From assembly GCA_008015565.1 (NCBI GenBank), contig SSFV01000019.1:1-38859 (forward strand): a stretch of DNA of 38,859 nt. Direction: 5' to 3'. How positions within the stretch are numbered: the stretch's first letter is position 1; each line of letters starts with the position of its first letter. Below are positions 28,017 through 37,887 of this stretch, piece after piece. Origin of the DNA: Nitrosomonas sp. GTDB taxonomy: Bacteria; Pseudomonadota; Gammaproteobacteria; Burkholderiales; Nitrosomonadaceae. The notes below the pieces were generated by a model, which had not been told where the DNA came from, made no database searches, and saw nothing but the letters and a program-made list of their open reading frames with translations. A program made the translations under genes and the position numbers.

Positions 28017-28487
28017 TCATACTCGATGATAAGGATGACCTTTGATAATCGAGATAGCGCGATAAATTTGTTCCACTAGAAGGACACGCACGAAACCGTG
28101 CGGCAGGGTCAATTTTGACAATGCGATGGTTTCATGTGCCGCATCTTTGATAGCCTTATGCAATCCATCTGCGCCACCGATAACAAATGCTATCGAATCG
28201 CCCGTCATCGTCCATTGCGTGATTACTTGAGCAAATTTGACTGTAGTCCATTGCTGTCCATGTTCATCAAGTACTACAATTCTGCAATCTGCTGGCAAAG
28301 CTGCGCGAATCCGTTGGTATTCTGCAAATAGCAATTGCTCAGTCAGCTTGCCACTGACGCGTTTCTCTGGCTTGATTTCAATTAAATTAACTGCCAGTTC
28401 ACGTGGCAGGCGCTTAATATACTCAGAATAACCAGTCTTGATCCATTCTGGCATTTTGTTCCCAACCGCGAGTACAGAAAGTTTCAT
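28017..28487 (-). CDS. rlmH: 23S rRNA pseudouridine(1915) N3-methyltransferase RlmH
   Basis: A 156-aa SPOUT-class methyltransferase that methylates pseudouridine 1915 of 23S rRNA using S-adenosylmethionine. The start [15 protein letters not shown], the SAM-binding trefoil segment [10 protein letters not shown] and the C-terminal [20 protein letters not shown] with the final HPYHR are all present, so the gene is complete. It follows rsfS by 45 nt; rsfS-rlmH is a very common pair. Confidence 0.96.
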   Translation of the reverse strand: MKLSVLAVGNKMPEWIKTGYSEYIKRLPRELAVNLIEIKPEKRVSGKLTEQLLFAEYQRIRAALPADCRIVVLDEHGQQWTTVKFAQVITQWTMTGDSIAFVIGGADGLHKAIKDAAHETIALSKLTLPHGFVRVLLVEQIYRAISIIKGHPYHRV

Positions 28488-28532
28488 CTTTTCATAGACA
28501 TGAAAAAATTAGATGCATCCTCCGAATAAACA

Positions 28533-28853
28533 CTATCGAGTCCACAACGCTTTTAAATTATAGTAGTCACGTGCAGACGGAAGCATGATATGCACAATCA
28601 CGTCGCCTAAATCTACAAGAAGCCACTCTCCCGTTTGCTCCCCTTCCACACTATAAGTCTTTCCGCCTGCAGCTTTGACTTTTTCTTGCACATTGTTTGC
28701 CAGAGATTTCGATTGGCGGGTTGAGTCTGCACTGGCGATAATAATGTAATCAAACATCGATGTTAGTTTCGTAACATTAATAACGTCGATATCGTAAGCT
28801 TTAATTTCCTCTAATGCATCGACAGTGACAGTAACGAGTTCTTCAGAATTCAT
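28533..28853 (-). CDS. rsfS: Ribosomal silencing factor RsfS
   Basis: A 106-aa protein that binds ribosomal protein uL14 and blocks subunit joining in starvation. Conserved blocks: AYDIDVINVTKLTSMFDYII, ASADSTRQSKSLAN, EGEQTGEWLLVDLGDVIVHI. Its first 4 nt overlap the end of nadD, indicating coupling. The length is normal. Confidence 0.95.
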   Translation of the reverse strand: MNSEELVTVTVDALEEIKAYDIDVINVTKLTSMFDYIIIASADSTRQSKSLANNVQEKVKAAGGKTYSVEGEQTGEWLLVDLGDVIVHIMLPSARDYYNLKALWTR

Positions 28854-29527
28854 AAATTTAAGATGTATAACCGATTGGATTTAATATAATTAGAAACATT
28901 TTCGGGAAGCAGGTAACGTATGCTTTTACCGGCGTTGAGAAATGATCGTATCTGTGACGCTGATATATCCAACAGTGATGTTTGTGCCAAATAAATATAA
29001 CCGCTGGATTGTAATCCTAGATCACCGGCGCAAGCAGTATTGCGCAAAGAAAATTCTTTTTGTATGTCGGCTGGCAACGCCTGATTTTCAGGTAAAACTG
29101 TATATCCTGGACGAGTGACTATAATCAAATGACATAGATCAAACAATTTTTGCCATTCGACCCATTGATTTATTTTTGCAAACGCATCGGCTCCTAAGAT
29201 AAAACAAAGCGCGGCATTGTCACTTATTTCATTTCTGTATTCACGTAATGTATGCACTGTTACACTGGATCCGGAACGATTAATTTCACGTTCATCTATA
29301 GAAAAAAAAGGATTATCTTGGATCGCCAAACGCACCATAGCAGCACGATGATTTTTTGATGCAACTGGGGAAACACGCAAACGAGGAACGCCCGCGGGTA
29401 CAAATATAACTTGCTTCAAATCAATCAGATCAAGCAGCTCTTCGGCAATACGCAAGTGTCCATAGTGGATAGGATCAAAAGTTCCGCCATAAATACCTAA
29501 CAGAGAGAATTTATCAATAATTCTCAC
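28850..29527 (-). CDS. nadD: Nicotinate-nucleotide adenylyltransferase
   Basis: A 225-aa enzyme that adenylates nicotinate mononucleotide in NAD synthesis. The nucleotidyltransferase signature GIYGGTFDPIHYGHL is at residues ~11-25, and the C-terminal ISASQIRSFLNAGKSIRYLLPENVSNYI block carries the ISxTxxR-type motif (here ISASQIR). It lies 30 nt after aceF and overlaps rsfS. Confidence 0.95.
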   Translation of the reverse strand: MRIIDKFSLLGIYGGTFDPIHYGHLRIAEELLDLIDLKQVIFVPAGVPRLRVSPVASKNHRAAMVRLAIQDNPFFSIDEREINRSGSSVTVHTLREYRNEISDNAALCFILGADAFAKINQWVEWQKLFDLCHLIIVTRPGYTVLPENQALPADIQKEFSLRNTACAGDLGLQSSGYIYLAQTSLLDISASQIRSFLNAGKSIRYLLPENVSNYIKSNRLYILNL

Positions 29528-29557
29528 CTTTGATACGACAAAAATTTATGGCCAAGA

Positions 29558-30868
29558 TCATAACAAAGCCAGGCGCATATCGGTTAACACTTCAGATAAA
29601 TGTGCCGTAAAACGTGCCGCGGTTGCACCATCAATCACGCGATGATCATAAGAAAGCGACAGAGGAAGCATCAACCTTGGAACGAATTGGTTATCACAAT
29701 ATACCGGCTTAATCGAAGCTTTCGATACACCCAAAATAGCCACTTCAGGTGCATTGATAATCGGAGTAAATGCAGTGCCACCGATTCCACCGAGGCTAGA
29801 AATGGTGATGCATGCGCCTTGCATATCAGTGGGTTTTAATTTGCCTTCCCTTGCCAGTGCAGATAATTTGGATAGTTCCTCAGCAATTGCAATGATTCCC
29901 TTCTGATCGATATCTTTAATTACAGGAACTACCAATCCTTGCGGGGTGTCAACGGCAAAACCGATATGATAGTAATGCTTAATAACGAGATTGATTTCAC
30001 CGTCAGCATTATTATCGAGTGAAGCGTTAAATTGCGGAAATTTTTTTAAAGGCGCGATTAACGCCTTCATTAAAAAAGCCAACAATGTCAATTTGATGTT
30101 GTTTTTTTGGGTACTTTCATTCGACTCTTTGCGTAATTCTTCCAAGTCAGTAATATCAGCTTCGTCAAATTGAGTCACATGGGGAATCATTACCCAATTT
30201 CGATGCAAATTGGCACCAGAAATTTGTTGGATGCGCGTCAGCGGCTTTAATTCAATCGAACCGAATTTAGCAAAATTGACTTGTGGCCAAGGTAATATAT
30301 TAAGCCCCGATCCTGTCGCATCACTGCGCTCTCTCGATAATTGACTTTTAACATATGTCTGAACATCTTCTTTGAGAATGCGGTGCTTAGGGCCACTACC
30401 TGTAATCAAATCCAGATTCACACCCAGTTCCCGTGCAAAACGGCGAATCGATGGACTGGCATGTGCTTTAGAAGAAACGTCTTTCACCGGTCGATTTTGC
30501 TGCTCACTTTTCACGTGCTGGGAAGTTGTTTGCTTCATCTCAACTTCCGATGTAGGGCTAACATTTTTCAGATCAGGTTTTTGCTCAGTAGCTTGAGCCT
30601 GCCCGGGAGTTTTTGCAGCGATACTATCTGAAACCTCGATGCTCAAAATCAGCGAACCTTCCGATACTTTATCACCGGCTTTGACAAATAACTCCTTGAT
30701 TACGCCCGCATAGGGCGATGGGACTTCAATAGCCGCCTTATCAGACTCCAATGTAATCAATGAGTCTTCTGCTTTAACGGTATCACCCTCGGTTACCAGT
30801 ATTTCGATTACTGGAACATCTTTAAAGTCACCAATGTCAGGAATGAATACTTTTTTTAATTCAACCAC
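29558..30868 (-). CDS. aceF: Pyruvate dehydrogenase E2, dihydrolipoyllysine acetyltransferase
   Basis: The 436-aa E2 core of the pyruvate dehydrogenase complex; it moves the acetyl group from E1 to CoA. There is one lipoyl domain (1-78, lipoylated K44 in ESDKAAIEV), a Gln/Ser/Lys-rich linker (~85-130), a peripheral-subunit-binding domain (~132-170, SPSIRRFARELGVNLD) and the catalytic acyltransferase domain with YDHRVIDG (H409, D413). E. coli has three lipoyl domains; one is common elsewhere. It lies 85 nt downstream of aceE. The E3 gene lpd, often next in line, is absent: nadD follows at once. Confidence 0.96.
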   Translation of the reverse strand: MVELKKVFIPDIGDFKDVPVIEILVTEGDTVKAEDSLITLESDKAAIEVPSPYAGVIKELFVKAGDKVSEGSLILSIEVSDSIAAKTPGQAQATEQKPDLKNVSPTSEVEMKQTTSQHVKSEQQNRPVKDVSSKAHASPSIRRFARELGVNLDLITGSGPKHRILKEDVQTYVKSQLSRERSDATGSGLNILPWPQVNFAKFGSIELKPLTRIQQISGANLHRNWVMIPHVTQFDEADITDLEELRKESNESTQKNNIKLTLLAFLMKALIAPLKKFPQFNASLDNNADGEINLVIKHYYHIGFAVDTPQGLVVPVIKDIDQKGIIAIAEELSKLSALAREGKLKPTDMQGACITISSLGGIGGTAFTPIINAPEVAILGVSKASIKPVYCDNQFVPRLMLPLSLSYDHRVIDGATAARFTAHLSEVLTDMRLALL

Positions 30869-30953
30869 AGATTTTCCTTAAATTGCTTCGACACACATGC
30901 AATAATGAGATTAGTTTACCTAAGTAATCAATGCTCTTTTGCATCGCTCTGAC

Positions 30954-31550
30954 TTAGCTGACCGCTGGATTGTTCTTCTCTGGATCAATATTGTAGTTTT
31001 TCAGTGCTTGAGCAACTTGCTGATTAGAGATTTTACCTTCTTCCGATAATGCCTTAAGTGCTGCAACGACAATATAAAACCGATCCACTTCAAAGAAATG
31101 CCGCAATTTTTCGCGTGTATCGGAACGTCCAAAACCATCCGTTCCTAAAACACGATATTTTGCCGGTATGAATTCACGAATCTGATCAGCATAAATTTTC
31201 ATAAAATCTGATGCTGCAATAACAGGGCCTTGACGATTTTTCAGACAATTCTCAACATGGGAAATTCTCGCCGGCTGATCCGGGTGCAGCATATTCCAGC
31301 GCGATATAGCCAAAGCTTCTCGCCTTAATTCATTAAAGCTGGTTACACCCCAAATATCGGCATTTACGTTATATTCCTTTTTAAGGATAGCGGCAGCAGC
31401 AATTACCTCGCGCAAAATAGTACCGGCACCGAGCAACTGCACGTGCGGTTCCTTAGAAGTTTTACTACCCTCGCTGAACAGATACATGCCTTTTAAGATG
31501 TCTTTTTCGGCTCCGGGCGGCATTTCAGGATGCGTGTAGTTCTCATTCAT
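30954..31550 (-). CDS. aceE: Pyruvate dehydrogenase E1, C-terminal fragment (frameshifted)
   Basis: A 198-aa frame that continues AceE in another reading frame. It begins at an internal ATG (MNENYTHPEMPPGAEKDILK), which in intact AceE follows the VYYYIT block. The aceE frame reads back past this ATG to about 31583 (EQEDVYYYITV, then MNENY), so the authentic segment is about 11 codons longer. Conserved C-terminal E1 blocks are intact: LLGAGTILREVIAAAAIL, DIWGVTSFNELRREA and KYRVLGTDGFGRSDTREKLR. It is not expected to be made as a separate functional protein. Confidence 0.9.
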   Translation of the reverse strand: MNENYTHPEMPPGAEKDILKGMYLFSEGSKTSKEPHVQLLGAGTILREVIAAAAILKKEYNVNADIWGVTSFNELRREALAISRWNMLHPDQPARISHVENCLKNRQGPVIAASDFMKIYADQIREFIPAKYRVLGTDGFGRSDTREKLRHFFEVDRFYIVVAALKALSEEGKISNQQVAQALKNYNIDPEKNNPAVS

Positions 31551-33613
31551 TACCGTGATGTAATAATAAACATCCTCTTGCTCTGATACATGCGGCGCAA
31601 TCCATCCTGAATAATGACAGCGAGTTCATATGCAAATGCGGGATCATACGATACGCAATTTGGAATTGTTGATGCAACAATATGACTGTGTCCATCTTCA
31701 TGCTGGAGTCCTTCACCGTTTAATGTCGTACGACCCGCTGTGCCTCCCAATAGAAAACCGCGGCAACGCATATCTCCTGCTGCCCATGCTAAGTCGCCAA
31801 CACGCTGAAAACCAAACATTGAATAAAATATAAAAAAAGGAATCATTTGAATACCATGCGTACTATATGATGTCGCCGCAGCAATCCAAGATGACATTGC
31901 GCCCGCTTCGCAGATACCTTCCTGCAAGATCTGTCCATGCTTGTCTTCTTTGTAATACATCAGTTGGTCAGCATCCTGCGGTGTATACAATTGACCTACG
32001 GATGACCAAATACCTAATTGCCGGAACATACCTTCCATACCAAAGGTGCGCGATTCATCGGCAACTATCGGCACAATATGCTTACCAATCCGTTTGTCTT
32101 TTGTCAGGATATTGAGTATACGGACAAAAGCCATGGTTGTTGACGATTCGCGCCCCTCCCCGCTGGCTTTGAGTAATGAATCAAAAACTGATAATGATGG
32201 CACCTGTAAGGCCTCTGCACTGGTTTTGCGGTGATGAAATGCGCCGCCCAGCGATTTCCGCCGTTCTTGCATATAAATCAATTCGGGTGAATCGTTAGCA
32301 AATGTAAGATAGGGAATTTCATCAATTTTGTCATCGGCTATCTCAAGACCAAAGCGATTGCGGAAGGCTTTTAGCGAAGTGGTTCCCATTTTCTTTTGTT
32401 GATGGGTAATATTTTGCGCTTCACCCGCTTCACCCATGCCATAACCTTTAATGGTTTTAGCCAGAATTACTGTCGGTTGCCCGGTGTGTTTTGCTGCCGC
32501 TGCATAAGCTGCATAGACTTTATAAGGATCGTGCCCTCCCCGGTTTAATCGCCAGATATCGTCATCGGACATATTGGCAACCATCTCTAACAACTCCGGA
32601 TATTTACCAAAAAAGTGCTCACGTACGTACGCACCGTCTCTTGCTTTAAAATTCTGGTATTCACCATCGACGCATTCCATCATGCGTTTTTGCAATAACC
32701 CTTTAGTGTCTTTGGCTAATAGCGGATCCCAATAGGAGCCCCAAATTACTTTGATGACATTCCAGCCGGCTCCCCGGAAAGCGCCTTCCAATTCCTGGAT
32801 AATTTTTCCATTTGCGCGTACGGGGCCATCCAATCGCTGCAAATTGCAGTTGATAACAAAAATCAAATTGTCCAGATTTTCCCGAGATGCCAATGAAATA
32901 GACCCCATGGATTCCGGTTCATCCATTTCACCATCACCCATAAAAGCCCAGATCTTACGTCCAGTAGTATTGACCAAGCCACGGCTCCCCAAATACTTCA
33001 TAAACCGTGCCTGATAAATCGCCATTAATGGTCCCAAACCCATGGAGACAGTCGGAAATTGCCAAAAGTTTGGCATTAACCAAGGATGTGGATAGGATGA
33101 TAAACCATTGCCACCGGTTTCCTGGCGGAAGTTATCCAATTGATCAGAGCTCAATTCTCCGGACAGAAATGCATAAGCGTAAATTCCGGGAGAAGAATGT
33201 CCTTGAACGTATACTAAATCCCCGCCATGCGTGTCGCATGGTGCATGCCAAAAATGGTTATAACCTACGTCATAGAGCGTAGCCGCCGATGCAAAACTGG
33301 CGATATGACCACCGACATTGGTTTTCTTGTTGGCACGCAATACCATCGCCATAGCATTCCAGCGAACATATGAACGAATACGATGCTCGATTGCATTGTT
33401 ACCCGGTGAACGCTCTTCCTTACCTGTAGGAATAGTATTGATATAAGCTGTTGTTGCACTGTAAGGCAAATAAGCACCCGAACGGCGTGCTTTTTCAATT
33501 AATTTCTCCAGCAGAAAGTGCGCACGTTCTGTACCAACATTTGCTATGACTGAATCCAACGCATCCAACCATTCTTGCGTTTCTTGTGGGTCGCTATCCG
33601 ATTGCAAATCCAT
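31550..33613 (-). CDS. aceE: Pyruvate dehydrogenase E1, N-terminal fragment (frameshifted)
   Basis: Homodimeric E1 of the pyruvate dehydrogenase complex: thiamine-diphosphate-dependent decarboxylation of pyruvate and transfer to the lipoyl group of AceF. The 687 aa cover the N-terminal and middle domains, including the thiamine-diphosphate motif MGDGEMDEPES (~225-235) and INCNLQRLDGPVRANGKI. True AceE homology ends at about GLRRMY; the next 11 residues (QSKRMFIITSR) are out-of-frame sequence before TAA. Dropping to the other frame at 31583-31585 restores EQEDVYYYITVMNENY, so one base is missing. The two parts together would give about the usual 887 aa. It lies 23 nt after folD. Confidence 0.93.
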   Translation of the reverse strand: MDLQSDSDPQETQEWLDALDSVIANVGTERAHFLLEKLIEKARRSGAYLPYSATTAYINTIPTGKEERSPGNNAIEHRIRSYVRWNAMAMVLRANKKTNVGGHIASFASAATLYDVGYNHFWHAPCDTHGGDLVYVQGHSSPGIYAYAFLSGELSSDQLDNFRQETGGNGLSSYPHPWLMPNFWQFPTVSMGLGPLMAIYQARFMKYLGSRGLVNTTGRKIWAFMGDGEMDEPESMGSISLASRENLDNLIFVINCNLQRLDGPVRANGKIIQELEGAFRGAGWNVIKVIWGSYWDPLLAKDTKGLLQKRMMECVDGEYQNFKARDGAYVREHFFGKYPELLEMVANMSDDDIWRLNRGGHDPYKVYAAYAAAAKHTGQPTVILAKTIKGYGMGEAGEAQNITHQQKKMGTTSLKAFRNRFGLEIADDKIDEIPYLTFANDSPELIYMQERRKSLGGAFHHRKTSAEALQVPSLSVFDSLLKASGEGRESSTTMAFVRILNILTKDKRIGKHIVPIVADESRTFGMEGMFRQLGIWSSVGQLYTPQDADQLMYYKEDKHGQILQEGICEAGAMSSWIAAATSYSTHGIQMIPFFIFYSMFGFQRVGDLAWAAGDMRCRGFLLGGTAGRTTLNGEGLQHEDGHSHIVASTIPNCVSYDPAFAYELAVIIQDGLRRMYQSKRMFIITSR

Positions 33614-33636
33614 ATCTTATTAGGCTCATCAAAAAA

Positions 33637-34512
33637 TTACTCTGTTGTTACCATCTTTGTACCGGATTGAGCGCGTTCCGCTGCAAGAATAGTATTGCAC
33701 AATAACATTGTGATAGTCATCGGCCCTACCCCTCCGGGTACCGGGGTGATATAACCTGCCACATTTTTAACAGCTTCATAATCTACATCGCCGCAGAGTT
33801 TTCCATCAGCCAATCGATTAATGCCTACATCAATGACAATAGCGCCCGGTTTGATCATTTCGGCCGTAATCATGCGCGCTTTCCCAATCGCTATGACTAG
33901 AATATCAGCATTTTTTGTAAATTGCGCTAGGTCACGTGTTTTAGAAGTACAAACTGTAACGGTAGCGCCTTGTTCCAGCAGCATAAATGCCATCGGTTTA
34001 CCGACAATATTACTTCTTCCAACCACAACAGCATGTCGACCTTCGATCGGAATATGATGCCTCATCAGCATGGTCATGACACCATAAGGCGTACAAGGAA
34101 AAAATATGGGATTACCAGTAATCAGCGCACCGACATTATAAAAATGAAAACCATCTACATCTTTTTCAATAGCGATAGAAGTAATAATCCGATTATTTTC
34201 AAAGTGAGCAGGCAGCGGTAATTGAACGAGAATGCCATGAACATGCGGACTTTCATTCAGTGTCTGAATACAATTTAATACTTCAGACTGTTCAACATCT
34301 GCTGGGAAACTATGCACCTCAGAATAAATACCAATTTCTGTGCATGCCTTCACTTTATTTCTGACGTAAATACTGGAAGCTGGATTATCGCCAACGATGA
34401 TAACCGCTAATCCTGGCGAGACTCCTAGCTGAACCAATCTATCGACACGTAATTTCCATTCAGCACGCACCATTCGGGACATTTCTATGCCATTGATTAT
34501 CTGAGCATTCAT
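33637..34512 (-). CDS. folD: Methylenetetrahydrofolate dehydrogenase/cyclohydrolase
   Basis: A 291-aa bifunctional enzyme interconverting 5,10-methylene-, methenyl- and 10-formyl-tetrahydrofolate with NADP. The active-site YVRNK (Y49, K53), the VQLPLPAHF block, the nucleotide-binding [20 protein letters not shown] and the signature [10 protein letters not shown] near the C-terminus are all present. It heads the aceE-aceF run by position and, with metF and metK nearby, contributes to one-carbon supply. Confidence 0.97.
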   Translation of the reverse strand: MNAQIINGIEMSRMVRAEWKLRVDRLVQLGVSPGLAVIIVGDNPASSIYVRNKVKACTEIGIYSEVHSFPADVEQSEVLNCIQTLNESPHVHGILVQLPLPAHFENNRIITSIAIEKDVDGFHFYNVGALITGNPIFFPCTPYGVMTMLMRHHIPIEGRHAVVVGRSNIVGKPMAFMLLEQGATVTVCTSKTRDLAQFTKNADILVIAIGKARMITAEMIKPGAIVIDVGINRLADGKLCGDVDYEAVKNVAGYITPVPGGVGPMTITMLLCNTILAAERAQSGTKMVTTE

Positions 34513-34595
34513 TTTGCGCGAATTGCTAATTCAAGCGATATATTCAAATTTATCTGATTTAAAAATTTTCAATTGCCAATTAATAACTTCTAGAT

Positions 34596-35285
34596 TCAAC
34601 TAGTCTTATTTATTTTCTTAATTTTTACGCGATACATAAAAATACCAATCAAAAATACCGGTATGACAAAAAGTGCTGCAGCAATTAACCCAGCAGCCAA
34701 AGTTGAAATTACGCTGTTTCCAGGCATGAATAACGTAACGAACCAAATCGTTACAAAAGCCATGAATAATCCACCGTATAACATGATCTTTCTACCACGA
34801 TCGTATAATCGCCAGAAAGCACCAGAAACTTGCATATCATTGATATAATGATCAAATATCTCTGCCAAGCTATTGTCATTTGGCTCAGATTCATAGCCAA
34901 TCACAACGGCTAATGCATCATGGTTATCTTCGAGTTTAGCCATTTTCTTTAGAAAAGCGATACGTTTAACTGCTTTATTTTTTTGAATACCATCTTGTAC
35001 TAGCATGGCTTCCATTGCTGTGAAAGCTAATTCATATGCAGCATCAGCGCTCCCCAACTTCTCGGCACATTTCCACATTACACCCAATAAATAAAGTTGT
35101 ACCGTCATATCCTTAAATTCAGGTGCAAAATCATACCCTTTACTTTTGATGAGTCCCAATTGAGCGGCCTTTACTTCTCTCGCATGTGCAATACAAGCAT
35201 TCATTATTGATATGTCTGAAGAATTTCCTTCAAAATCTATATTGTTTGTAACGCCATTTTTTAATTCTGAGTCATTTTCTTTCAT
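34596..35285 (-). CDS. Unrecognised membrane protein with two C-terminal helices
   Basis: A 229-aa protein from ATG 35285. The longer frame from 35300 is less likely because GAGG (35296-35293) is correctly spaced only for 35285. I do not recognise the family. The first ~150 residues look soluble and helical (MNACIAHAREVKAAQLGLIK; YLLGVMWKCAEKLGSADAAYEL; AMEAMLVQDGIQKNKAVKRI). Two strong membrane helices follow (~170-190 and ~197-220) with a short turn and a basic tail (YRVKIKKINKTS), giving cytoplasmic ends. It lies between metF and folD on the same strand but has its own candidate promoter. The alpha-helical cytosolic domain plus hairpin anchor gives no clear functional hint. Confidence 0.75.
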   Translation of the reverse strand: MKENDSELKNGVTNNIDFEGNSSDISIMNACIAHAREVKAAQLGLIKSKGYDFAPEFKDMTVQLYLLGVMWKCAEKLGSADAAYELAFTAMEAMLVQDGIQKNKAVKRIAFLKKMAKLEDNHDALAVVIGYESEPNDNSLAEIFDHYINDMQVSGAFWRLYDRGRKIMLYGGLFMAFVTIWFVTLFMPGNSVISTLAAGLIAAALFVIPVFLIGIFMYRVKIKKINKTS

Positions 35286-35319
35286 TAATAAACCTCGCAT
35301 TCACTATAGTCATATTTTT

Positions 35320-35347
35320 ATTATATACCCGCCATACTACTCCAAGA
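35320..35347 (-). promoter_or_regulatory. Candidate promoter of the unrecognised membrane protein
   Basis: A perfect -10 TATAAT (35325-35320, minus strand) lies 35 bp upstream of the start codon. The best-spaced -35 is TCTTGG (35347-35342, 16-bp gap), which is weak. Confidence 0.4.
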
Positions 35348-35422
35348 GGAAAACCAAGATTTTGCACCGGCCTGCAGTTGCAAAGTTGAAAACCGATTAG
35401 AGCACTCTGTAGATAAAACGGC

Positions 35423-36283
35423 TTAATTAAAATCTGAATGAATATCAAGACGCTGCCAAATTATTGAAGTTAAATGAGCCGAATTTAGCGTATAAAAATG
35501 CAATCCCGGAGCGCCAGCTTTGAGCAGTTTTTCACATAAATCCGTAACGATGTCTAATCCGAAAGCTTGTATCGATGCAATATCATCATTATATCCTTCA
35601 AGTTTTTTTCGAATCCAGCGAGGAATTTCAGCACCGCAAGCATCTGAGAATCTCACCAACTGTGAAAATTTATTAATTGGCATAATTCCTGGAACAACCG
35701 GAATATTCAAACCAGACGATTCGCACAATTCAATAAAATGAAAATACGCATCTGCATTATAAAAGTATTGCGTAATAGCTGAATTGACACCAACCTCTAC
35801 TTTGCGTTTAAAATTTTCAAAATCTAATTGCGCAGACCGCGCTTGCGGGTGGTATTCGGGATAAGCTGCCACATCGATATGAAACACAGATCCAAATTCC
35901 TGCCGGATAAAAGTAACTAATTCACTGGCATACCGGAACTCCCCCGTTTGGGCCATACCGGATGGTAAATCACCTCGCAGTGCAATGATGTGCCGAATAC
36001 CCACTTGAAAATACTTATCCAGTATTGCGCGTATATTTTGCCGTGTCGAACCAATACAAGACAAATGTGGCGCCACATTGTACCCTTCTGTTTGAATTTC
36101 CAATACGGTTTCAAGTGTTCGTTCTCGCGTTGAACCACCGGCTCCAAAGGTTACAGAAAAAAATTTAGGGTTAAATTGAGCAAGTTCTTTGCGGGTTAAT
36201 CGAAGTTTCTCAATACCCTGTGGAGTTTGAGGTGGAAAAAGTTCAAAACTAAAAGCAGGAGAGAATTTTTGTTGTGATTTCAT
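35423..36283 (-). CDS. metF: Methylenetetrahydrofolate reductase
   Basis: A 286-aa flavoenzyme that reduces 5,10-methylenetetrahydrofolate to 5-methyltetrahydrofolate for methionine synthesis. The N-terminal FSFELFPPQT supplies the catalytic Glu (E14). FFSVTFGAGGSTRERT, HLSCIGSTRQNI and IIALRGDLP form the TIM-barrel flavin and folate site, and QYFYNADAYF and PVVPGIMPI follow as in the family. The length is normal. It is 148 nt downstream of ahcY. Confidence 0.96.
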   Translation of the reverse strand: MKSQQKFSPAFSFELFPPQTPQGIEKLRLTRKELAQFNPKFFSVTFGAGGSTRERTLETVLEIQTEGYNVAPHLSCIGSTRQNIRAILDKYFQVGIRHIIALRGDLPSGMAQTGEFRYASELVTFIRQEFGSVFHIDVAAYPEYHPQARSAQLDFENFKRKVEVGVNSAITQYFYNADAYFHFIELCESSGLNIPVVPGIMPINKFSQLVRFSDACGAEIPRWIRKKLEGYNDDIASIQAFGLDIVTDLCEKLLKAGAPGLHFYTLNSAHLTSIIWQRLDIHSDFN

Positions 36284-36431
36284 CTTATAAAATCCATGAG
36301 TACTGGATTATTTCGATCGGCATTTCTCTCTTTATTAATCATTTCTGCGATACTAAAAGTCATTAGATGGGAGAATCATCGAATTGATTAAAATTCAACT
36401 CATTTCCCCCATTTCATACTAAATCAAGAAA

Positions 36432-37865
36432 TCAATAACGATACATCTCTGGTTTATAAGGTCCGTTCTTGTTGAGTCCTAAGTATTTAGCTTGTTCATC
36501 GGTCAATTCAGTAAGTTTTACCCCCAATTTTCCAATATGAAGGCGCGCAACCTTTTCGTCCAGGTGTTTTGGCAACACATAAACATTCTTTTGATAATTT
36601 GCACCATTTAACCAGAGCTCTATTTGTGCCAATACCTGGTTAGTAAATGAACTCGACATCACAAATGAAGGGTGGCCTGTCGCACATCCTAGATTCACTA
36701 ATCTGCCTTGTGCCAACACGATAATACGGCGCCCTGTCGGAAATAAAACATGATCGACTTGCGGTTTAATATTTTCCCATGGGTATTTTTGGATCGATGC
36801 GATATCGATTTCTGAATCAAAATGTCCAATATTGCAAACAATTGCTTGATCTTTCATTTTCAGCATATGATCATGCGTAATCACGCGAAGATTGCCCGTT
36901 GCTGTAATAAAGATGTCTGCTTGATCGCAAGCATCATCCATGGTAACCACACGATATCCTTCCATCGCTGCTTGCAATGCACAAATTGGATCAATTTCGG
37001 TGATCCAAACCGTAGCACCTAATCCGCGCAATGATTGCGCACAACCTTTACCGACATCCCCATATCCGCAAACCACAGCGATTTTCCCAGCAATCATAAC
37101 GTCAGTAGCGCGTTTAATACCATCAACTAGCGATTCTCTACAACCATACAAATTATCAAATTTAGATTTGGTAACAGAATCATTAACATTAAACGCAGGA
37201 AAAGGAAGCTCGCCATTTTTGTGCATTTCATATAACCGGTGAACACCTGTCGTGGTTTCTTCGGTAACACCCCGTATCCTGGCAAGATTTCGCGAATACC
37301 AGTTGGGCTGTGAAGCCAACTTTTTGCGAATTGAAGCAAACAATGTCTCTTCTTCTTCATTACTAGGACTTGCAATAATTGAAGGATTTTTCTCAGCTTT
37401 GGCACCCAAAATTAATAACAATGTGGCGTCACCACCATCATCGAGGATCATATTTGCACCGTCAGGCTGCCCATCTACTGTCCACTCAAAAATCTGATGG
37501 GCAAATTGCCAATAATCACTCAAGGATTCACCTTTGTATGCAAATACCGGTATATTTCTTGCAGCGATAGCTGCAGCAGCATGATCTTGAGTAGAAAAAA
37601 TATTACAGGAGGCCCAACGGACTTGCGCACCTAATGCTACTAATGTTTCGATCAATACCGCAGTTTGTATGGTCATGTGCAAAGAACCTGCAATGCGCGC
37701 ACCCGCAAGTGGTTTTTGGTTTGCGTATTCTTTGCGTAATGCCATTAATCCTGGCATTTCTGTTTCAGCGATAGCAATCTCTTTACGTCCCCATTCAGCC
37801 AACGAAATATCGGCAATTTTATAGTCAGTAAAAAAGCTTCCATCTGGGTTAAGCACAGCGTTCAT
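36432..37865 (-). CDS. ahcY: Adenosylhomocysteinase (SAH hydrolase)
   Basis: Hydrolyses S-adenosylhomocysteine to adenosine and homocysteine, relieving product inhibition of methyltransferases. It is 477 aa from ATG 37865, preceded by GGGAGAAG. The frame is open further upstream, to 38030, but that part crosses the SAH riboswitch and the metK end and is not protein. Motifs: [33 protein letters not shown], the NAD-binding [10 protein letters not shown] (267-276), and the C-terminal YRY. Control is by the riboswitch just upstream. Neighbours metK and metF complete the methyl cycle. Confidence 0.97.
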   Translation of the reverse strand: MNAVLNPDGSFFTDYKIADISLAEWGRKEIAIAETEMPGLMALRKEYANQKPLAGARIAGSLHMTIQTAVLIETLVALGAQVRWASCNIFSTQDHAAAAIAARNIPVFAYKGESLSDYWQFAHQIFEWTVDGQPDGANMILDDGGDATLLLILGAKAEKNPSIIASPSNEEEETLFASIRKKLASQPNWYSRNLARIRGVTEETTTGVHRLYEMHKNGELPFPAFNVNDSVTKSKFDNLYGCRESLVDGIKRATDVMIAGKIAVVCGYGDVGKGCAQSLRGLGATVWITEIDPICALQAAMEGYRVVTMDDACDQADIFITATGNLRVITHDHMLKMKDQAIVCNIGHFDSEIDIASIQKYPWENIKPQVDHVLFPTGRRIIVLAQGRLVNLGCATGHPSFVMSSSFTNQVLAQIELWLNGANYQKNVYVLPKHLDEKVARLHIGKLGVKLTELTDEQAKYLGLNKNGPYKPEMYRY

Positions 37866-37887
37866 AGTCTTCTCCCTAAAATATGAA

